This document shows, piece after piece, positions 1 to 12,300 of a DNA stretch of 64,000 nucleotides. The first letter of the stretch is position 1, and each line of letters opens with the position of its first letter. Under the pieces are notes generated by a model. The model was not told where the DNA came from. It made no database searches and was given only the letters and a program-made list of their open reading frames with translations. Origin of the DNA: Ditylenchus dipsaci (Eukaryota; Nematoda; Chromadorea; Rhabditida; Anguinidae); contig SADC01000090.1 of NCBI GenBank assembly GCA_004194705.1, forward strand, positions 1 through 64,000, in the 5' to 3' direction. The position numbers were made by a program, and so were the translations under genes.

Positions 1-1280
1 CCGTAAATCAAAGTGCTTTTGTAAGAAAAAATATCTTAATCCAATGGCTATGAAGGATGATTTAGGGATCAGGTTGATCAAATCTGCTTTTCCTAATGTC
101 GTGTTTGTTTCTAGTCTCACATATTCAGATATATAAAACAAACGTTCCGAAAAGCTTTCGTATCTTTTACTCCATTTTCTGTTAGTCAGCTCACTTCAAG
201 ATCTTAATAGTATCGAGTAATCGATTGGGAGCATTTACAGCTCATTTTGCTGTTAAAACTACCTTAATTTTTGCTATTTCATGCAAATGACCATCAGAAA
301 TAAAGTAAACCACCACAGTTATATACAATATATATATACAATCAATCGAAATAAGCTGAGATCGGCTTGTACAAGCCACAATATTTTTGTAAAATCTTTT
401 AATCTTTTTGCTCAAGCGTTCATGTTTCGATATAGCAATGTGTAGCCACGATTCTAGGCTTTCGTCTGGTCAAAAATACATAGAAAAGATGATTAGAAAT
501 GCAGTACTAGAGCTAAAAATTGAAAAAAGCTCTCGAAAATGCCAGTCCAGTTCCGAAAAAACTAGTCCGAAAAAATAGGTACCGAAAAAATATTAATAAA
601 AATGTGTTCACCCGGGCGATTTGAACCTGAAAGTCCAAAATATTTGCCTTATGCTTTGCATGCCTCCCCCTCCCCCCTTTAACAAGACCGCTGCTACGAT
701 AAGCGCTCGTGGTCATATAATCCTGTTATTTCGGATTTTTAGTAAATTTCCAATACAGGATTTTTGAAAAAGGAGCGCAATTTTTTCTGATAAAAAATAC
801 CACACAGCGAGAGTTTGAATATTAATCTATATGGCTTTTTTTGTACCATACAGTCATTACTTTCAATAGCATAACCATAAGAGAACGGTTCGAGTTGTGT
901 TATCACAGTCTTAAGTGAGTCGTGGCTTACATTATTTGACAGTTTTTGACTGTGTTAGAGTTTTCAAAAACTGAAAAAGGCATAATTATGTAATCTCTCA
1001 CGTTTAATCACAAAAAACTAGTTTGATGATTAACACGAGAAAGGCAGGTTGTGACTTTTGTTGGCTCTGGTGCAGAATTTCACGCCGGTGCGGGTCTTTT
1101 TGCTTCAATCATTGATGAAGTAGGCGAAGAAGGTCTGGGAGGTTATAAATTAAGCAGGGTCAATACCCAGCTGGACACTCACACGTTTTCAAGTGGTGTG
1201 CTTACTATAAATAATTATCATTATTATCAAAACAAAGTTTTTATATGTGCTAAACATAAACGAGTAATATATTAGTAATA
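1..1280. other. No gene recognised
   Basis: AT-rich sequence with only short open frames that lack splice logic or recognisable motifs. A weak tRNA-like B box on the minus strand near 610-640 is the only structured signal I can point to. Confidence 0.5.
600..690 (-). repeat. Possible tRNA-derived SINE fragment
   Basis: Read on the minus strand, the stretch near 610-632 contains a B-box-like GGTTCAAATCGCCCGGG. No clear A box is seen, so this is a degraded or partial SINE head at best. Similar B boxes recur at 18.9, 33.3, 42.8, 44.0, 44.1, 46.1, 48.0 and 52.9 kb. Confidence 0.3.
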
Positions 1281-1304
1281 TGTTATTTTGAAAAGAGAAT
1301 TTCA

Positions 1305-2000
1305 ATATGTAGTGATAATGCCTGAGTATAACCAAAAAACCATGACAAAATATGAGTTTTGGGGATCTTTTGGGGAAAAAAAATTATTTTTCGCCCAGGT
1401 GCATGGGCTCTAATGTGTGAAAAAAATTATTAAAAAGAAACCGGATACGCGAACTTTGTAGAAATGTATGCTGAAATTTATTATTAAAACAGAATTTTCA
1501 TATGTAGTCATGATGCCTGAGTATAACCAAAAACCTGGGCAAAATCTGAGTTTTCGATGGTTTTCGAGAAAAATTTGTTTTTTTTCTTAGGCGTATGATC
1601 CTTCGTGTGTTGGAAAATTTTATTCTTTGAAAACATTTTTGCGCAAAGAGTGCAGAAAAAAATGCTCAAACTTATTATGAGAACAGAGATTTTGTTATTC
1701 AGTCTTGATGCTTCAGTAATAGCCGAAAACATGGGCAAAAAAAGCCAAATGGAAATTTTTTTGAAATATTCACTTTTATGGCATCTGGTGTTTCCACGCC
1801 GTATTTTTTGAAATTTTGTTTTTTAACACAGTTCTGTGTTTTCTATCGAATGAGAACAAAAAAGCGGCATATTGAGCACAACAGACTCGAATACAGGCGT
1901 TTGAAATTTTTTGGTATCTTGAAAATTTTATTGAAATGTTCACTTTTATGGCATTTAGTGTATCCACGCCGTATTACTGCATTTTTCTTTTTGAAAACAA
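1305..2000. repeat. Degenerate tandem repeat, period about 195 bp
   Basis: A block containing a TGCCTGAGTATAACC-like motif starts near 1320, 1515 and 1710, each about 195 bp apart. A second motif (cacttttatggcat followed by tccacgccgtatt) occurs near 1770 and again near 1942. The copies are diverged, and short open frames across them are by-products of the repeat. I see no coding gene here. Confidence 0.5.
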
Positions 2001-2571
2001 TGAAAATAAATTAAATAAAAGTTTTATTATAGTAAAAGATTCGACCAAATCCCTGGCGTACCAGGAATTGGATGTTCTATTTCCACCTCGGTGGATCTCA
2101 ACTCAATGTTTGTGTGTGGGAGACAGAAAGAACAGAACACGCAAAGCTTTATTTAAAGTCAATACCAATAGAACAAAGCTAAGACTGGCCAGTCCTAATG
2201 CATGAATACACAGCCCGCAGGCACATATTTAAAGACATTGTAATCAATCGCTAGATCGCCGATTGTCGGATGTATCAGAGGAGGAGGGGAGTGGCAACAT
2301 CAAACTGGTGGGAAAACAGCAAACAATATTGTCAAAGCAATATACTTTAATTAACAGAAGAACTAGTGAAATACAGCTCTTGGGAGCAAGATAAACAAAT
2401 GAGAAATACTCAAATCTAAAATAATTAATCCAACGTATATATTTTTATCAAATACCAGTTTATATTTTCCATTGTATACTCATAAGATCATTATTTATCA
2501 GAAATTTATTTTTGAAAGTTGGTTGTTTTTTCGACAGAATGGTGAATCATTGTATAAATCATGATTACAGT

Positions 2572-2890
2572 CAGTGTCACTGATTGTGAAGATACTCGAG
2601 AAACCCAAACGCGATTAGGTTGCAGTCAGTGTCACTGATTGTGAAGATACTCGAAAAACCTCAACGTGTTTCGTTGGCAATCAGTGTCACCAATTGTGAA
2701 GATACTCAAGAAAACCTAACGCGATTTGGTGGCGATTAGTGTCACTGATTGTAAAGATACTCGAGAAACCCTAACGCGATTAGGTTGCTGTCATTGTCAC
2801 TGATTGTGAAGATACTCGAGAAACCCTAACGCGATTAGGTTGCAGTCAGTGTCACAGATTGTGAAAATACGCGAGAAACCATAACGGGAT
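2572..2890. repeat. 55-bp tandem repeat, about 5.8 copies
   Basis: Units begin at 2572, 2627, 2682, 2737, 2792 and 2847 with cagtgtcactgattgtgaag and continue through gatactcgag and an acgcgattaggt segment. The exact 55-bp spacing and low divergence make this a clean minisatellite. No open frame spans it, and sequence on either side is unrelated. Confidence 0.9.
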
Positions 2891-3249
2891 GTTTTGATTT
2901 TGACAAAATTTAATTAAAGAAATAAATATGATAAATATCAGCAGTTTTTTATATCTAGAAATAAATAAAATTTCTAAATTTTCAAGTGAAACTTTAAAAA
3001 TCAAGTTGAAATGCAGCACCAAATTAATTTATTTTTAATTTATTTTTAATTTATTTTTAAAGCACTTTTTTGAATACAAGCCATAAATAATGAAAACCAG
3101 CATCTAATTCGTGAAAATCAGCACCTAATTACATATTTTTTTCTTATCTTGGGCCAATTTTGTGCTGTAACTTCTGTTAACTTTTTCGTCATTTTTAAAG
3201 GATTATAAAACTTGATAAGCACAGCAAATTTTGTGAGATAGGAATGCCA

Positions 3250-3560
3250 TGAACTGGTTTGGTTTTAGAATAGGCTGAAATATGCTACGAAAAAGCTGAA
3301 ATGTACCAAAAAAAAACGACACGCCTCGAAAAAACTGAAATATGCCATGAAAACAATCAAAAATCTAAAATGTGCCTCGAATAAGCTGAAACGAAAAAAA
3401 TTGTTTTTTTCGTGGCAGGTTTAAGCTTTTCCGTGGCATATTTTAGATTTTTCAAGGCATAGTTCAGTCTATGGTGGCATATTTTAGCTTTTTTGTGGCA
3501 TTTCGTTTTTCGTGGCAGAAATATTTTTTTTCGTGGCATATTCCAGCCTTTTCGCAAAAC
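3250..3560. repeat. Hairpin of degenerate ~21-bp units, head to head
   Basis: The left arm (3250-3395) repeats a unit like gctgaaatatgccacgaaaa. The right arm (3400-3555) repeats its reverse complement (cgtggcatattttagctttt). The arms meet near 3398, so the whole block can fold into one hairpin. It is the smallest example of the foldback design seen through the window. No TSD could be assigned. Confidence 0.65.
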
Positions 3561-4568
3561 AAATCAGTATGAGCCAATATTAATTTGCGCAGGACCACCC
3601 TAATTTTGTCAATTATGTTTTCGAATTATTTTTTACGAGAGTCGCCTAACTCGTCTGAATTGGCAATCTCAAGCAAAGTGAAGCTCGACTAGTGGATGGT
3701 CAACATTTTTGAAAAATTTTAAACGCAAACAAAATAATTCGAAAATATTATCGACAAAATTAAGGTGCTTCCGCGCCAATTTAAATCTCGCAAATTGCTG
3801 TGCTTATCAAGTTTCATGGTCCTTTAACCTTAGTGTGCATTTTGATTTTAAAGAAAGTCGACAAAAATTATGTTCTTGGCCTTAGATAGGCAAAATAAGG
3901 AATTAGGTGCTGATTTTTAGAAATTAGATCCTGTATTCCTGTATTTTTGACTCAAATTTGGAAAAGATGCTGGGAAAAATTAATTAGGTGCTGCATTTCA
4001 CATAGATATAACTTTGTGGAGGTCAATAAAAATGAACAAGGGTCAATTAGCGACGGTATTTATTTGGATTTTAAACTTCGTTATAAAAGTTAGTACTGTA
4101 GTTTTACCAACATAAGCCCTTCCCAAAAGTGAACATTATTCTAAAAATTATATTACCTGTTTGATGCCTTTGGAATGCAGAGATTGCTCTTCCTCAGAAT
4201 CCTTGTCCTCCATACCCCAATTTTAGTTTCAATTATAACTAACGCCACCAATATATTCTCACAACATACCCCATTCAACCTTGCTCTGACTTGTTTGAGC
4301 ATAGAGAAAGAATAGGAAATAGTTAATTTAATTTCCAGTTTACATAATATGGACTCCTTATGGTCATATCTTTGTTTTGTTCGATGTGCAAACGAATCCA
4401 ATTAAAGCATTTATTCTCTCATAAACAAACAGCACAATATCTTTTTTACAAACCAAATTTTTCGGAATCCTGGTTTTACTTTAAAAAACCTAAATCGGCT
4501 TTATGGCTCAAGCTAATTTTTTATTTTGTAAGGGAGGCAGACAGCAGAGAAATAAGAAACAGGCCTGG

Positions 4569-4650
4569 GGCGACCCGATAGCTCAAATGGTTAGAGCGCC
4601 GACTTGCAAGAAGGATATCGTGGGATCGCACTTTTTCCCAGGCCCGTACA
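4569..4650 (+). repeat. tRNA-derived SINE head
   Basis: The sequence has a good A box (TAGCTCAAATGGTTAGAGC) about 10 bp into the element and a tRNA-like length to a degraded B box near 4618-4640. It sits in gene-free DNA. It is not called as a functional tRNA because the T arm is degenerate. Confidence 0.55.
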
Positions 4651-5429
4651 AAAGCCGTACGCGGGCACTGGCGTACGCTTACTATTTTATACCCGAAAAT
4701 TTTGGTTTCCCTATCATTAAAACTTTTTTTCAAAATTTTAAACACAATGGAATAGGTCATGATTGTGGTCTGCGTTTACAGTGGAATAGCGGCAAAAAAT
4801 TTTCATAATCATTGAGCTTCTGCACGAATTTTCCAACTTGGTTTCGAACGAAACAAGGCCATGACTTTTATTTTATGCAAAGTGTTGTTGAAAATCAAGT
4901 TAAAAATGCGTGTAGATTTTCAATGATAGAGAATTTTTTTGAATTGGCGACACCAACTTTGAACGTGTGGACATGCCCCTTTTTAGCATATTCTGAATTT
5001 ATCTAATTTATCAAAAAAAATTCAATATATTATTGAAATATACACTCCCAATAGGATACTTTGAACCGCCAAAAATACTTTCTTAATATTTTTGTGCTTC
5101 TGACCATGTCAAGAATTTGGACTTCCAAAATCGGAGCAATCGAAAAATGAAAATTGTTTGGGCGACAAGCTTTTTCTTTCAAAATTAGCTTGGCGATATA
5201 ACTGATTTAGTTTCTTTTTAATCAGCACAAAAATTTTGAAACAATCTAACAGAGTGGTTTTATGATCGTCAGTAGTAATAGGTTTCATCGTAAGACTCAG
5301 CCTCCATTTGACTTGGTTGATAGTGGTGCTGTGGTTGGTGGTGGGAGTCATCTTCAAGCTCCATTTCTCCATTTTCTCCACTCACTTCTTCGTAGGCTGA
5401 ACCAACAAAAATAAATGGCTGTAGCTGAA

Positions 5430-6092
5430 AACACACACCAAAATACTGATTTCCCACAGTAAATTTAATTTTTTCCCAAGTAAATTCCTGTTTTCCTTTA
5501 GTAAATTACTGATTTTCGCCAGTAAATTTGGTGATTCTGCAATTTAAGTCAAAATTTTGGGGGAAAAAGAATTTTTCGGTCACAAATCACGTACAACTGG
5601 TCAGAATCTTGCTCCAGAGCGGCCAGAAGCACCTGAAAGTTGGTTTTTCGGGAGTTTACTAAAAGGACGTGGTTCTTTTGCAAAAAAGCGATCAGAATTA
5701 CAGTCCGATGGGCTTAATCGCTCAGAATGTATCCCAAACCCATCAAACTATGCCAAACCACACGATTCTGAGCTAATAAGCTCATTGGACTGGAATTCTG
5801 ATCAGCTATATTGCTTTTTCGCGAAAGGTTAACCCCCCCCCCTCTTTAGTAAAACCCCCGAAAATCCACTTTCAGTGACTTCTGGCCACTCTGGAGCGGA
5901 TTCTGACCAGTTGTACGTAATTTTTGACCGAAAAATTTGTTTTCCCGAAAAATTTGACTTAAATTGCACAAATCAACAAATTTACTGGGGGACAAACAAA
6001 ATTTACTGGGAATAATCAGTATTTTGTTTCAAATTTACTGGGGGAAAGAATATATATTTATTGGGGAAAATCAGTATTTTGGTGTGTGTGAT
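5430..6092. mobile_element. Foldback element with TAAATT-array termini
   Basis: The outer ends are inverted copies (acacaccaaaatactgattt at 5431 against its complement ending near 6090). Inside them lie short arrays of an agtaaattnc unit (left 5458-5530; right 5975-6065). The middle is itself palindromic: a module with the words ctgaaagttggtttttcggg and gcggattctgaccagttgta occurs in both orientations. The same inner module recurs in the element at 14905-15835, so the two belong to one family. The termini may extend some 20 bp further out. No TSD was resolved. Confidence 0.75.
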
Positions 6093-6369
6093 TTCAATTA
6101 TAGCCAAAATAAATATTCTTCTACACATTATTTAAAGCGGCCTCATTTTAAATTGCTTTTTCGATACAACTCTAAATAATAAGCTTCTGCGGGCTCTTGG
6201 CTAATCTGTATAAGCTTGAACTATGCATTGAGTGGATCATATTGTCGATATTATTATTAGAAAAAAAACGTTGTCAAGTCAAACCGAAATACCGTAAAAC
6301 TTCAAATGTTAAATTATGTTGAAAATTGTTTGAAAAATGGTCACAATAAAAAATAAGAAAAGAACACTA

Positions 6370-9300
6370 TTAAGTACTACCGTATTGGAATTTGAGGGTG
6401 TGGCAGCCATGTTGCTCGTGTTTTTGACGCTCAGCGTTTGAGGTGAAAATTTTGCCGCATCCGTTTAGACATGCAAACCTAGAAGTAAATAATTTAAATT
6501 AATTATTTTTTGGTTGAATTGCAAAAATACATCGCTTGCTTCAAGCAAGTTTCGTGAATCAAGCATGATTCAAGATTCTCGCAAACTTTTAAAAATTCTG
6601 ATATTCCTTTTTTGAGCCACACAATTTCACAGACTCTGGGTAGGACTAGAGCTGGGTTTCGCGGGGATTTTGTTTTAACCAGGGAACCTTCAGATGTGTT
6701 TTTTTTTTCAAAGACTTCATTGAGAGATTTTTTTGAGATTCTTGTAGAGCACCCCAAAGTTACATTAAAAAGTGCTGCTGATATGTCCAGGTCTTTTAAA
6801 AATTAGGGACCAATGGCTACTTAAATTTACTGATAAACCATGATACGGGTATCATGGTTTTTAGCCTGCTTTAATGAGAGTAAAAGATAACAGCAATAAA
6901 AGCAGCGAATAAAAAATTGTCCAACCTCCTGGGCTGCATATGCCTCTTCTGGATGTGAGCATTTAAAAGCCCTCCGTTGATAAATCTCTGACCACACTGG
7001 GCATCTGCAATGCAATTGATTAAGCCACAAAAAAATCGAAGTTGCATGAACAGTTTCAAGTAAGGCTTCTATTTAAATTCTGTCCAAATTTTTTTAGGCT
7101 TGTAGAAAAAAGGAAGAAATTTCGACAACTATTAAGCCCATACTTTCCAGCACATAACATGAAAATATAAAAAACCTGGGCAATGGTAAGGCTTTTGGTC
7201 CAAGTGTCGACGGAGGTGCATTCTCAGGGTAGTGTTTTGGGCAAAGCTGGCTGCACAGATCTCACACTGAAAACAGAGTGATTAACAATTAGATTTAAAA
7301 TTTATCAAATCCTACTTTAAATGGTTTTTCTTTAGTGTGGGTTCTCATGTGAGCCTAAAAACAAAACTTCATCGCACCTGCTTGATAATACTCAAAAAAA
7401 TAACATGCCGCAATTTTGGAAGGATATTTGAGCTCAAGGCCACAGTGTTCACATGTGTGGAAAGTGGCTTGCCGCCTGGAATGGGGTGAAGCCTTGTCCA
7501 CGGATTTACCTTCTGCTACGGCATCTGGAAAAAATATTTTTCTAAATTTAATTTTCACGAAACAATTTTTAAGCTATTTTCGGCGCTGGTAACGAATAAT
7601 AACCGCCCCCTCCCCCTACCAAAAGAATCAGACGTTTTAAAAATCGCTGTAACTACCCTATAAAACAACAAGTTTAGTCTCGGGGATAGGCCAGCATACG
7701 GAAGTTATGACTAATAAGTGTGTTACATATTTTTTCTGGGTGTAGAACATTAATTTGGGTACTTTCCATTAAAGTAAAAAAGTGAAAATCAATGGGGGGG
7801 GTGGGTATTCGCTACTAGGGTCCTATTTTCTCACCTATTATCCAGTCCAAGTTGCGCGCAGGCTTTGGCTCAGCCACCTCCTCTTCTTCCAAACCTCTTC
7901 TAAAGTCTGTTGCAGACATTTGAAGTCTTCGACCAGCCTTGGATGTAGAAGCAACAATCCTATTGTCCAGTGTCTGTGGAGCTGCAAATTCATAGAGGGC
8001 TGAGTCAACGAACACTTTCTGTAAATTTATGTTTGTTGTGCGACTTTACAAATTTATAAATCTAAAAATACCTCAACTTCCTCCTGGTCCTGTCGTTTGC
8101 GTCCTTTGCTTGGAGGCTGAGATTTTGCTGGATAGACGGGAATGGAACGGCGAATGGAACGACGAATTGGCTGCAAAGCCATTGCTGGACTGTTAGCCTG
8201 CATCTCTGATTTTTGCGGCTCTTCACATTCGTCAAACTCTTCATGTTCCTCTTCAATAAAGTACTCTACTCGAGGTTGGTGTTGACGGTGGTCATTTTCA
8301 ACTGTTTCTATAGCTAATGATTCTTCTTTGATGAGTTGAGGAGAATCTTGAATTTCAATTCCAATTGATATTCCAGCTGAAATGATTATTGGGCATTTTT
8401 CAAGGTCAAATACAGTAGTTTAAAATGACTATTTCAAAATTGCGCAATTTTAAAGTTTCGGTTACTTTACCCAAGAATCGGCATTAGGTGAATTGCCCTA
8501 CAGTAAATTCCCCACGGTAAATTCCCCCACGGTAAATTCCCCCACAGTAAATTCCCTACATGGTAAATTCCCCACAGGTAAATTCCCCTACATTTTGTAT
8601 TGAAATGAGTTCACTTATGAGTTCACTTATTTAACAGCTAGGATTCTTAATACCTGACAAAGGACCTACTCTTAATCCCCACGGTTATCCCCACTTCGGA
8701 TGGCCTATAGATTCTATAAGTGGTTAACTTACCCACCCTACGGTTTACTTACCATATACGTTGTTTATCTTTCTAATCTTGGGTTATAAAAACCCTTGTA
8801 GTGTTGTATCCACCCATACGGTGGTTTTATTATTTAATTAGTACATACCCTTTCCATACCCATCTAGTGATTTTTATCTACTGCTTTGATGTTTTCAATG
8901 TTTACAATTTCTTAGATATGATATTTTTAAATAAATCACATATTAGATAATGGACTCATGCTTTTTCGACTTGGTGTAATTATGATGAAGTAAGTGAAAT
9001 TTTAATGATGGCCGGACATCAAAAAATTAGCCTGATTGCGGCCAAGGCTTTGCAAAAGTGCACCAAAATATTACTTGGATTACTGAAAACATTTTTTACA
9101 AAACCAAACATCTCCAAAAACTGTTTACTGTACAAATTACAGAATTCTAGCACCCTTGGTACAGCTGAACAGTGCAGTGAATTAGGGTATTCAGCTAGTT
9201 CAGATTTTTTTATGGTTTTCATTTCGAAATAACGATTGAACGTAATGACGAAAACTCAAAACATAACGTTTTGCCCATCTCAACTTCTTTTTACATTTTT

Positions 9301-12300
9301 GAACTATTACAGTCGACCCCGCAATCGGATAACTACTTGGCTTGGTCGGTTCATAAATTATCTAGCAGAATTGAGGATGATTGATAGTGAAATAATTAAA
9401 ACCGTTTGGGCTATTTACAAAAAAAATATGTAAAATCTTCTCAAGACAAAATGTAGGGGAATTTACCTGTGGGGGAATTTACCTGTGGGGGAATTTACCT
9501 GTGGGGGAATTTACCTGTGGGGGAATTTACCTGTGGGGAATTTACCGTGGGGAATTTACCGTGGGGGAATTTACTGTAGGGCAATTTACCGTCGCCCCAA
9601 GAATCAGTTTCTTTATGGAAATGATGTGCTTCTGTTGTTTCTCATAGATCACGAAATTATGGGGAGGAGAAGATTGGTGTGATTCAAATTGCTGCAAAAG
9701 TAGTCGGTCATATTTGGCAAATACTGCCGAATATGACCGACCATTTTTGCCCCTGGCCTCTCTTTCCTATACTTTTTAGTTCAGATCAAACTTTCTTTAT
9801 TCATTGCTGTGCTTCCGAAAAAATTTCGCACTCTCCATGGCTAATTGTTTCTAGTGAGTCAGGTTTTATATTTTGAGATGAACACCAAATTTGTGAAATT
9901 CGGCACCCAAAATTTTTTCTTGCGTCATTTTCAAATCTTAGTCGAAAATTCGAAATCGAGCACTCGATTCGACAACTCTAGTCGAAAATAATAAAGTTGA
10001 GCACTCAAGTCTTTTTGTTGCCAAAATTTAAGTTATTTTCGTCCGCTTTCCATCAATGATAAGAAACGGCGTTTCTAGGAGAAAGACGTCTTCCGAATAC
10101 CCACCACTTGTGGGGAACGTTTTAAAGAGCAATTTTACGACGAGATATTAATTTCTTCAACGCCGGGAAAGTGCATTTTCATGTCTAGTTGCCCCCCCCC
10201 TAATGCAACACCCTTTTTAAATAATGATGGAAAACTTGACAAAATGGTTTTACAGTCGAACCTCCCAATAGTGTATCCCCCCCCCCCCCAAAGTTTGTTC
10301 CCGCCTAAGGTCCGACACTTTTTTCAGCTCGATTTTCTAATTTTTTTGCTGATTCTGTTTTGAAATCTGATCTTCGGCATCTGATTTTGCCGATCGTTTT
10401 TCATTTGTCTATATATATTTTCTCTAAAAAAGCAAAACCTCCCAATAGTGTACATCTTATTTTCAAAGTGGTGTACACTATTGGGAGGTTTTGCTTTTTT
10501 AGAGAAAAAATATATAGACAAATGAAAAACGATCGGCAAAATCGGAATCCTTACGATATTTGCGGCCAGACTGTAAAAACAGAATCAGCAAAAAATTAGA
10601 AAATCGAGCAAAAAAAGTGTCGGACCCTAGGCGGGAACGAACTTTTGGAGGAGAGAGGGGGTACACTATTGGGAGGTTCGACTGTATTGTACAGGGTGTC
10701 CCAAGAAATTTTATACACTTTGAAGAGTCATAACTTTTTTTCTGGAGTGAATTTTGAAAAACTGTCAATGCAGATCGACTCAGAATCGCATGACAATTTT
10801 TTTGGTATATAAAGTCAAAAACACGATTTTCGCTTGGTCCCCCTGTGGTTTGCGCCTTGCCCATCCAGAGACCATCCGAAGTCCAGGACCCGAAACACAG
10901 GGGGGACCAAGCGAAAATCGTGTTTTTGACTTTATATACCAAAAAAATGTCATGCGATTCTGAGTCGATCTGCGTTGACAGTTTTTCAAAATTCACTCCA
11001 GAAAAAAAGTTACGACTCTTCAAAGTGTATAAAATTTCTTGGGACACCCTGTATTTTGGCTATGGTCTGAAGAAGCCGCTGGAAAAATGAAGAAAGGTGT
11101 TGTAATTTCATAAATGTGGTGCTAAAATTTGATTTTATGATGAGGTGCGGTTAAATTGTTACTTTAAGCTCAGAAAGAAAGTGCTTGACAAAGTTCAGGG
11201 AAAAGCTGAGAGGTCGCTGCGCCAGTGCGTCCGCATCGGACTCTACCATCTTCAATCTAAAGCAAGAGGTTCGGGAATCCTCTATGTGTGATGAAAAGCC
11301 GAATCTGCGTCGAAAGAGATGGACTGAAAAAGAAACGAAGCGTCTCAAGGTTGAAATCTTATTTAAATTTAGAGAACTGCATAGCTTGTTTTAGAATATC
11401 CTGAAGCTTGCTGTCAATCCTCAATCAGACGAAGACTGGAAAGCAGTGGCCAAGTCAGTAGGTCAAAGTAGAATTATTTTACCGATGCGATGAAATTCCA
11501 TTTGATTTATTTTATATTCCCTTCAGAACTGGTCAAGAATGTAAGCAGCAAGCCAAGAAGATTCAATGGGCTCCGCCAATCAATTCAATGAGCTCCAAGC
11601 TTTCGGTCTGTCGTGATAGTGATGAAAGTTTCGAGGATGACGCTAGCTCTCGCAAAGATAGAAAAATGAAGCCAAGAAGGGAAAGCAGCTTTCGAAGAAG
11701 CGTTAATGAAGCTGACTTTTTCGCGGTTCAAGACAGGCATCGATATGTAAGCCATTGCTTCGGCTGTCTTTTATACCGTTCACATTATTTTTTTTGTAAT
11801 TAGAGTTCATCTTTGGAGCTGGATCCTGACGACTCTCTCCTGCAAGTGCTGTGTTCTCCGGATTTCGGATCAGTGTCAAGAAATCCGCGAAAGCCGTTTT
11901 TGATGAAAATTGCCGTTGATAGTCCCTTGAATCTTAGTGCTACATCTCGTCATTGATTCTGTTTGTTTAATTGACCCATTTTTTTCACCAATGAACTCAT
12001 TCTTTGCATATTATTTTCTTGGGTTTTATCAATGGGGAATTATCTGTGTGTGTTATGGATTCATTACGTTTCTGATGTTGTTTTTATTTCTAATTCTTCT
12101 GATGCACCAGGCATTGCTCTTAAAGACTCTATGGAAATAAAAGTGCCTTACTTGAGTTTGCATTCCTCTTCCTTGTGTGACTGCGTGCTGTTAAAAACGG
12201 ATTAGGCAGCTGTCTTCTCCTTGAATCATTCCTTTCCATGTATGTATCACTGATCTCTTCAGTATCCGTACTTTCGTCAACATTCTCTGAACATTGAACA

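Noticed and set aside
4569..4650. Candidate functional tRNA gene
   Set aside because: Good A box, but the T arm and B box are degenerate and the acceptor stem does not close; better explained as a SINE head.
10499..11047. 182-codon minus-strand open frame
   Set aside because: It runs through two palindromic MITEs with TA target sites; the antisense frames mirror one another, so it is an artefact of the inverted arms.
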